A stretch of DNA of 29,017 bases. It comes from DATJLQ01 sp035509415 (GTDB lineage Bacteria > Pseudomonadota > Alphaproteobacteria > JACZXZ01). Each line of letters begins with the position of its first letter. The first letter of the stretch is position 1. A program made the translations under genes and the position numbers. The stretch is taken from contig DATJLQ010000122.1 of the NCBI GenBank assembly GCA_035509415.1, positions 1 to 29,017 on the forward strand. Reading direction: 5' to 3'. Below, piece by piece: positions 24,291-29,017 of the stretch. The notes under the pieces were generated by a model. The model did not search any database and had not been told where the DNA came from. It saw only the letters and a program-made list of their open reading frames with translations.

Positions 24291-24590
24291 TCAGAATCCC
24301 TTGTAGGCGACCGTCACGTGCTCGACCTCGGGGGCGCTCTGGAAGCAATGGGCGACGCAGCTGCGCCAGACCTTGAAGTCCTCGGAGCCGCGGAAATCGA
24401 CCGTGTGGTTCTCGAGCGTCGCCCAATGCACCACCAGGCGATAGCGGCCCGGCTTCTCGATCGAGCGCACGAGCTGCATGGAGGAGCAGCCCTTGGCGCG
24501 CTTGAAGACCGGCGTCGCCCGCGCGACCCCGGCCTCGAATTCCGCCTCCATGCCCGGCTTCACTTCGATCTGGGCGATCTCGAGGATCAT
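24291..24590 (-). CDS. Antibiotic biosynthesis monooxygenase (ABM)-domain protein
   Basis: The 99-residue protein is a single dimeric ferredoxin-like ABM domain. It begins MILEIAQIEVKPGMEAEFEA, continues ATPVFKRAKGCSSMQLVRSIEKPGRYRLVVHW and ends with a VDFRGSEDFKVWRS block. Members range from quinol monooxygenases to heme-degrading enzymes and proteins with no known activity. I see no residue that fixes the reaction. The ATG at 24590 has GGGAGG 5-6 nt upstream; an ATG at 24605 lacks one. It lies just after trpS, the two separated by a short tandem repeat. Confidence 0.85.
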   Translation of the reverse strand: MILEIAQIEVKPGMEAEFEAGVARATPVFKRAKGCSSMQLVRSIEKPGRYRLVVHWATLENHTVDFRGSEDFKVWRSCVAHCFQSAPEVEHVTVAYKGF

Positions 24591-24613
24591 GGTTGCCTCC
24601 CTCATTTTTCCCC

Positions 24614-24655
24614 GGGCTCAAGGCCCTGGGCTCAATGCCCCGGGCTCAATGGCCC
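24614..24655. repeat. Three tandem 14-bp repeats across the trpS stop codon
   Basis: Three near-identical 14-bp units (24614-24627, 24628-24641, 24642-24655) begin GGGCTCAA on the plus strand. On the minus strand each holds a TGA. Since 14 is not a multiple of three, the three TGAs fall in three different frames. The units can also form small GGGC/GCCC hairpins. Confidence 0.9.
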
Positions 24656-25650
24656 GGATGCAGGAACCCGACGATGTCCTGGATTTGGCGCAGGATCGGC
24701 TCGGCGATCGCGCGCGCGCGCGCCGCACCGTCCGCGAGCACGTTGTCGACATAGCCCGGATCGGCCGCAAGGCGCCGCATCTCGGCGCCGATCGGGCCGA
24801 GCTTCGCGACCGCGACCTCGGCGAGGGCCGACTTGAAGTCCGAGAACTGGGCGCCGCCATGGCGCGTCAGCACCTGGGCCGCGCCCATGTCGGCAAGGGC
24901 CGCGTAGATCTCGACCAGGTTCGCGGCCTCGGGCCTTCCCTCGAGCTCCTTCACCTCGTGCGGCAGCGGATGGGGGTCGGTCTTGGCGCGCTTGATCTTC
25001 TGCGCGATGGAGTCGGCCGAATCGGTGAGGTTGATGCGCGAATAGTCCGACGCGTCGGATTTGCTCATCTTCTTGGTGCCGTCGCGGAGGCTCATCACCC
25101 GGCTCGCCTCGCCCAGGATGATCGGCTCGATCACGGGGAAGAAGTCGGTGCCGTAATCGTTGTTGAATTTCTGCGCGATGTCGCGGCAGAGCTCGAGATG
25201 CTGCTTCTGGTCCTCGCCCACGGGGACATGGGTCGCCTTGTAGGCGAGGATGTCGGCCGCCATCAGGTTCGGATAGACGTAGAGCCCGGCGGACGCGTTC
25301 TCGCGGTGCGCGCCCGCCTTCTCCTTGAACTGGGTCATGCGGTTGAGCCAGCCGAGGCGCGCCACGCAATTGAAAATCCAGGCGAGCTCGGCATGGGCCG
25401 GAACCTGGCTCTGATTGAAGAGGATCGAGCGCTGGGGCTCGATCCCGGCCGCGATCATGCCGGCGGCCACCTCGCGCGTCGCCGCGCGCAACGCCGCGGG
25501 CTCCTGCCACACGGTGATCGCGTGGAGGTCGACCACGCAGAAGATGCATTCGTAGTCGGGCTGGAGCCGCACCCAGTTCCGGATCGCGCCCAGGTAATTG
25601 CCGAGGTGCAGATTGCCGGTGGGCTGGACGCCCGAGAAGATGCGGTCCAT
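24646..25650 (-). CDS. trpS: Tryptophanyl-tRNA synthetase
   Basis: TrpRS charges tRNA-Trp. The 334-residue class I synthetase starts MDRIFSGVQPTGNLHLGNYL, with the HIGH-type motif HLGN at 15-18. It carries the KMSKS loop at 194-198 and the usual VGEDQKQHLELCRDIA and DGTKKMSKS blocks. Normal length and order. The start at 25650 has GGAG about 7 nt upstream; the frame extends upstream but without family homology. The stop codon lies inside a 14-bp tandem repeat. Its own promoter is visible upstream. Confidence 0.98.
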   Translation of the reverse strand: MDRIFSGVQPTGNLHLGNYLGAIRNWVRLQPDYECIFCVVDLHAITVWQEPAALRAATREVAAGMIAAGIEPQRSILFNQSQVPAHAELAWIFNCVARLGWLNRMTQFKEKAGAHRENASAGLYVYPNLMAADILAYKATHVPVGEDQKQHLELCRDIAQKFNNDYGTDFFPVIEPIILGEASRVMSLRDGTKKMSKSDASDYSRINLTDSADSIAQKIKRAKTDPHPLPHEVKELEGRPEAANLVEIYAALADMGAAQVLTRHGGAQFSDFKSALAEVAVAKLGPIGAEMRRLAADPGYVDNVLADGAARARAIAEPILRQIQDIVGFLHPGH

Positions 25651-25705
25651 CGAAGACTCCCTCTCGTCCGGGACCGTGGAACGCCTCGGACGGCGCGTGG
25701 CGCCG

Positions 25706-25734
25706 TTTATGGCGGCTCGCACGGGGCGGGTCAA
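25706..25734 (-). promoter_or_regulatory. Predicted trpS promoter
   Basis: On the minus strand, TTGACC (plus 25729-25734) is followed after 17 nt by CATAAA (plus 25706-25711). It lies in the 132-nt gap between murJ and trpS and points into trpS. Confidence 0.6.
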
Positions 25735-25782
25735 GTCGGGCCCGGTCGAGCCGGGCGGATCGGGCGGCGGCGTGGGCGCCGG

Positions 25783-27339
25783 CTAGCCCGCTTTCCGGGC
25801 GCGCTCCAGGAGCCGCTTCATGGTTCCGGGCTCGACGGCACCCAGGGCGAGCGCGAGCGCGCCATAGACAAGCGCCCCGCCGATCACGAGGGCCGCGAGG
25901 GCCGCGGCCTTGAGCGCCAAGCCGGCCGCGAGCGGCGCCGCGAGTGCCCGCGCGGCGAAGACGAGGGCCGCCGCCATCGCGAGGCTCGCAATGAGAATAC
26001 GCGGGACCCGGCGCCGGAAGCCGGCATCGGTCGCGACATGGCCGTGCTTGCGCAGGGCGCGCACCAGGGAGGCGACATTGATCCAGGCGGCGAGCGAGGT
26101 CGCGAGCGCGATCCCCGTCGGTCCCAGGGGCCCGATCAGGAGAAGGCTCAGGATCACGTTCGAGATCACGGCCGCGACCGCCGCGCGTACCGGCGTGGTC
26201 GTGTCCTCGCGCGCGAAGAAGGCGGGGGCGAGGGACTTCACGATCACGTAGGCGGGAAGGCCGAGCGCGAAGGCGGCAAGCGCCTGCGACGTCACGGCCG
26301 CGTCGGCGCTCGTGAAGGCGCCGTGCTGGAACAGCACGACCACGATCGGCGCCGCGATCGTCGCGAGCGCAGCCGCCGCGGGAAGGGTCAGGAGGAGGGC
26401 GTATTCGAGCGCCCGGTTCTGGCTCTCGGCCGCCCCCGCCTCGTCGCCCGCACGCAGCTTCCGCGCGAGCTCGGGCAGCAGCACGGTGCCGATCGCGGTG
26501 CCGATCACGCCGAGCGGCAGCTGGTACATGCGATCCGCGTAATAGAGCGAGGCGACGGCACCCGTCGGCAGCAAGGACGCGATCATGGTGCCGACCACGA
26601 TGTTGATCTGCACCACGCCCGCGCCGACCGCCCCCGGCACCATGAGCTTCGTGAGGCGCTGCAAGTCGGGCGTCCAACGCGGGCGCGGCAAGCGCGGCAA
26701 CAGGCCGTGGCGCGCGGCCGACCAGGCGAGCCACAGGAACTGGCCGACGCCCGCGACGGTCACCGCCCAGGCGAGCGCGTGGCCCGGATCGACGCTCCAG
26801 GATTTGGGCAGCAGGAGCGCCGCGATCAGCGTCACGTTGAGGAGCACGGGCGAGACGGCGGCGGCCGCGAAGCGGAAATGGGTGTTGAGCATGCCGCCGA
26901 GCAAGGCCGCGAGCGCCATGCACAGGAGATAGGGAAAGGTGATGCGCGTGAGGACGACCGCGAGCTGGTACTTGGCCGGCTCCTCGACGAAGCCGGGGGC
27001 GATCGCCGCCATGAGCCACGGCATCGCCACCATCGCCGCGACGGTGAAAAGGAAGATGGCGCTCAACAGTCCGGCCAGCACCTCGCCCGCGAAGACGCGC
27101 GCGGCCTCGGGCCCGCGCTCCTCGATGGCGCGGCTATAGAGCGGGACGAACGCCGCCGAGAAGGCGCCCTCGGCCGCGAGGTTGCGGAACAGGTTCGGAA
27201 AGCGGAACGCGACCACGAACGCGTCCGCGACCGGCCCCGCGCCGAGCACGGCCGCGATCAGCATGTCGCGCACGAACCCGAGCAGGCGGCTCGCCATCGT
27301 GAAGCCGCCGACCGTGAGGCTCGACCTCAAAAGCGCCAT
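25783..27339 (-). CDS. murJ: Lipid II flippase MurJ
   Basis: MurJ (MviN) flips the peptidoglycan precursor lipid II across the inner membrane. The 518-residue polytopic protein starts MALLRSSLTVGGFTMASRLLGFVRD, the conserved first-helix region. It shows RFPNLFRNLAAEGAFSAAFVPLY (about 47-69) and a long series of hydrophobic segments consistent with 14 helices. It also contains YYADRMYQLPLGVIGTAIGTVLLPEL (about 249-274) and PAFFAREDTTTPV. It lies between gst/glnD and trpS, the glnD-murJ-trpS order seen in other alphaproteobacteria. Two palindromic repeats sit just upstream. I saw no convincing promoter of its own. Confidence 0.97.
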   Translation of the reverse strand: MALLRSSLTVGGFTMASRLLGFVRDMLIAAVLGAGPVADAFVVAFRFPNLFRNLAAEGAFSAAFVPLYSRAIEERGPEAARVFAGEVLAGLLSAIFLFTVAAMVAMPWLMAAIAPGFVEEPAKYQLAVVLTRITFPYLLCMALAALLGGMLNTHFRFAAAAVSPVLLNVTLIAALLLPKSWSVDPGHALAWAVTVAGVGQFLWLAWSAARHGLLPRLPRPRWTPDLQRLTKLMVPGAVGAGVVQINIVVGTMIASLLPTGAVASLYYADRMYQLPLGVIGTAIGTVLLPELARKLRAGDEAGAAESQNRALEYALLLTLPAAAALATIAAPIVVVLFQHGAFTSADAAVTSQALAAFALGLPAYVIVKSLAPAFFAREDTTTPVRAAVAAVISNVILSLLLIGPLGPTGIALATSLAAWINVASLVRALRKHGHVATDAGFRRRVPRILIASLAMAAALVFAARALAAPLAAGLALKAAALAALVIGGALVYGALALALGAVEPGTMKRLLERARKAG

Positions 27340-27400
27340 GGCGCCTGTTTAGACGAAAGCGTCAATTTGGGGAAGCCGCGCCCGCGAGCCGGTCGATCCG

Positions 27401-27451
27401 AACCCTCGTCTTTCGAGACGCGGCCTTCGGCCGCTCCTCAAGATGAGGGTT
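27401..27451. repeat. REP-like palindrome 1
   Basis: AACCCTCGTCTT and AAGATGAGGGTT flank an inner GCGGCC-TTC-GGCCGC hairpin, giving an imperfect palindrome of about 51 nt between murJ and gst. The CCTC...GAGACGCGG...CCGCTCCTC...GAGG layout resembles dispersed intergenic palindromes common in alphaproteobacteria. Confidence 0.8.
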
Positions 27452-27460
27452 TGGATTGAG

Positions 27461-27554
27461 CCTCGTCCCGAGGAGCTTGCCCGCTTGCGTCGCCCGTCCC
27501 TCTTCCGGCAAAAGCGCGCGCCTCGCGCGGGCAAGCGTCTCGAAGGATGGGGCG
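27461..27554. repeat. REP-like palindrome 2 with a long central loop
   Basis: GCTTGCCCGC (27475-27484) and GCGGGCAAGC (27527-27536) are perfect 10-bp inverted arms. Outside them CCTCGTCCCGAGGA and GTCTCGAAGGATGGGG match imperfectly. The core resembles palindrome 1, with 42 nt between the arms. It ends 7 nt before the gst stop codon, so it could also influence transcription end or mRNA decay. Confidence 0.7.
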
Positions 27555-27561
27555 ACGGCGA

Positions 27562-28164
27562 TCAGCCGATGCCTTCCGCCTTGAGCGCCGCCTGGACCGC
27601 GGGCCGCTCCGCCATGCGCCCGAGATAAGCGGGAAGGGCGGGCCAGGGCGAAAGGTCGAGCTTCAGGAACTTGGTCCAGTTGAGGATGGTGAAGAGATAG
27701 CAGTCGGCGACCGAGAACGCGCCCATGATGTAGGGCTTGCTTTCGAGCGTCTTCTCCACGATCGCGAAGCGCGTGGCGAGGATCGACTTCACCACCTCGC
27801 GCCAGGCGTCGGGGTTCTTCGGGTTGAACAGCGAGCCCAGGCCCTTGTGGAGCTCGCTCGTGACGAAGTTGAGCGTCTCCTGGAGCCGCACGCGCTCGAA
27901 GCTCCCCGCCGGGGGTGCGAGCTTCTTCTCCGGGACCCGGTCGGCCAAGTATTGGAGGATCGCCGGGCCCTCGGTCAAAAGCTCGCCATTGTCGAGGGCG
28001 AGCGCCGGGACGTAGCCCTTGGGGTTGATCGCGCGGAAATCGGCGCCGCTCTTGGTGCGCTTCTCCTTGAGATCGACCTGCTCGAGCTCGAACGGAAGCG
28101 CTGCCTCGCGCAACGCGATGTGGGGCGAGAGCGAGCAGGCGCCGGGCGAGAAATAGAGCTTCAT
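27562..28164 (-). CDS. gst: Glutathione S-transferase
   Basis: The 200-residue protein has the thioredoxin-like N-terminal domain (about 1-80) beginning MKLYFSPGACSLSPHIALRE, with Cys10 in the bacterial beta-class position. It contains INPKGYVPALALDNGELLTEGPAILQYLAD and the all-helical C-terminal domain (about 88-200), with VADCYLF. It should conjugate or bind glutathione in the cytoplasm; the substrate is unknown. The ATG at 28164 has AGAGGAG about 7 nt upstream. It lies between glnD and murJ, 64 nt after the glnD stop. Confidence 0.94.
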   Translation of the reverse strand: MKLYFSPGACSLSPHIALREAALPFELEQVDLKEKRTKSGADFRAINPKGYVPALALDNGELLTEGPAILQYLADRVPEKKLAPPAGSFERVRLQETLNFVTSELHKGLGSLFNPKNPDAWREVVKSILATRFAIVEKTLESKPYIMGAFSVADCYLFTILNWTKFLKLDLSPWPALPAYLGRMAERPAVQAALKAEGIG

Positions 28165-28228
28165 GGGCTTCTCCTCTGGGGGTTCGTCGATTGCGTTGGA
28201 TCGGAAAGCGGAAGGCGCAAGCGCGCGC

Positions 28229-29017
28229 TCAGCCGGCCGCGGCCTTCTTGGGCTTGGGTGCCGGCCGGGGCTGCATCTTCTGGGGCGCGGCCGCCGCACC
28301 CGCCAGCACTTCGGCCAGGCGCTCGTGGATTTTGCGGAGTTTGCCTTCGTGGTCGATCTTCAGCCCGAACACGTCCTTGACGTAGAACACGTCGACCACG
28401 CGCTCGCCGAAGGTCGAGATCTTGGCCGAGTGAATCTGGAGATTGAGCTCGGTGAGCGCGCGGGTGAGCGCGTAGAGAAGCCCGGGCCGGTCGCGTCCGT
28501 TGACCTCGATCACCGTGTGACCGGCGCTCGCGCGATTGTCGATGAGGACGCGCGGCTGGACGGTGAAGATTTCCGTGCGGCTCGGGAGCCCGCGCCCGAC
28601 GGCGGCGACCTCCTGCGGCCAGAGCCGACCCGCGAGGCTGCGCTCGATGATCGCCGAGAGGCGCGCGAGCTTGTCCGGGCGGTCGAAGGCGCCGCCGGTC
28701 GCGTCCTGGACGATGAAGCTGTCGAGCGCCATGCCGTTGGTGAGCGTGAAGATTCGCGCGTCCACGATGTTGCCGCCCGCAACCGCGATGGCACCCGCGA
28801 TTTTCGCGAACAGGCCGGCATGGTCGGCGGTGTAGATGGTGAGCTCGGTGACGCCGCGATAGGAATCGACGCGCCAATCGACCGCGAGCGGCGCCTTGGT
28901 ACGCTCCGCCTCGCGCATGATGCGCGCGTGGCGCGCGAGAGTGGCGAGGTCGAGCGAGAGCCAATAGGAATTGTAGGCGCGCGCCATGTGCGCCTCGAAG
29001 TCCTTGTCGCTCCAGTC
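28229..29017 (-). CDS. glnD: Bifunctional uridylyltransferase/uridylyl-removing enzyme GlnD, C-terminal part (cut by window edge)
   Basis: GlnD modifies and demodifies PII proteins in response to glutamine. Only the last 262 residues are in the window; the frame is open at the right edge. Visible are the SYWLSLDLATLARHARIM linker and ACT domain 1 (ELTIYTADHAGLFAKIAGAI and NIVDARIFT). ACT domain 2 follows (VIEVNGRDRPGLLYALTRAL and NLQIHSAKISTFGERVVDVF). A Pro/Lys/Ala-rich tail of about 30 residues ends it. The ACT pair is the glutamine-sensing part. The nucleotidyltransferase and HD domains must lie outside to the right. Confidence 0.95.
   Translation of the reverse strand, partial: DWSDKDFEAHMARAYNSYWLSLDLATLARHARIMREAERTKAPLAVDWRVDSYRGVTELTIYTADHAGLFAKIAGAIAVAGGNIVDARIFTLTNGMALDSFIVQDATGGAFDRPDKLARLSAIIERSLAGRLWPQEVAAVGRGLPSRTEIFTVQPRVLIDNRASAGHTVIEVNGRDRPGLLYALTRALTELNLQIHSAKISTFGERVVDVFYVKDVFGLKIDHEGKLRKIHERLAEVLAGAAAAPQKMQPRPAPKPKKAAAG

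Noticed and set aside
24478..27459. 993-codon plus-strand open frame antisense to trpS and murJ
   Set aside because: It runs opposite two certain genes, is rich in Arg, Gly, Ala, Glu and His from GC-rich antisense codons, and shows no domain I recognise.

Overview
The window is a high-GC chromosomal segment from an alphaproteobacterium. The protein families point this way: a Ros/MucR-type regulator, OlsB/OlsA, a YlxR-L7Ae RNA-binding protein in the nusA operon, and a TIGR02186-like protein beside a TauE/SafE-type permease. The long run of housekeeping genes in the order familiar from Rhizobiales and Rhodospirillales agrees. I cannot place the organism to order. Almost everything lies on the minus strand. 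No stretch over 300 bases lacks a gene. I see no tRNA, rRNA, CRISPR array, integrase or transposase.

Left edge (1 to about 976): a piece of an initiation factor IF-2 gene on the plus strand runs head-on into a second, different IF-2 gene on the minus strand. Both are cut in mid-gene at about 959-976. The plus-strand piece has different codon use and a divergent sequence. The most economical reading is a chimeric assembly join, with the first ~960 bases coming from another alphaproteobacterium.

Minus-strand block, read right to left from 18069 to 976: tsaB-rimI (one fused ORF), mucR, fur, olsB, olsA, miaB, phoH, ybeY, corC, lnt, an XRE regulator, metK, trmB, then the rimP-nusA-ylxR-infB translation operon. 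The rimP operon has its own promoter and a leader containing a textbook intrinsic terminator. Several junctions overlap by 4 nt (ATGA or GTGA), which implies translational coupling. The genes cover tRNA modification (TsaB, MiaB, TrmB), rRNA maturation (YbeY, RimP), transcription and translation factors (NusA, IF-2), SAM synthesis (MetK), envelope lipids (OlsB, OlsA, Lnt) and regulators.

Middle (18196-19841): the only complete plus-strand genes, a VanX/DdpX-type D-Ala-D-Ala dipeptidase coupled to a secreted polysaccharide deacetylase. They look like an insertion into the otherwise co-directional block. A Bax-like glucosaminidase faces them convergently.

Right part (19867-29017, minus strand): bax-like, nfu, a universal stress protein, a TIGR02186-like exported protein coupled to a TauE/SafE-type permease, an ABM-domain protein, trpS, murJ, a glutathione S-transferase, and the 3' end of glnD cut by the window edge. 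Two REP-like palindromes lie between murJ and gst, and a 14-bp triple repeat spans the trpS stop codon.

I found no convincing new defence, secretion or biosynthetic system. The points most worth checking are the infB chimera, the TsaB-RimI fusion, the rimP leader, the MucR that lacks zinc ligands, the TauE/TIGR02186/Usp cluster, and the short repeats.
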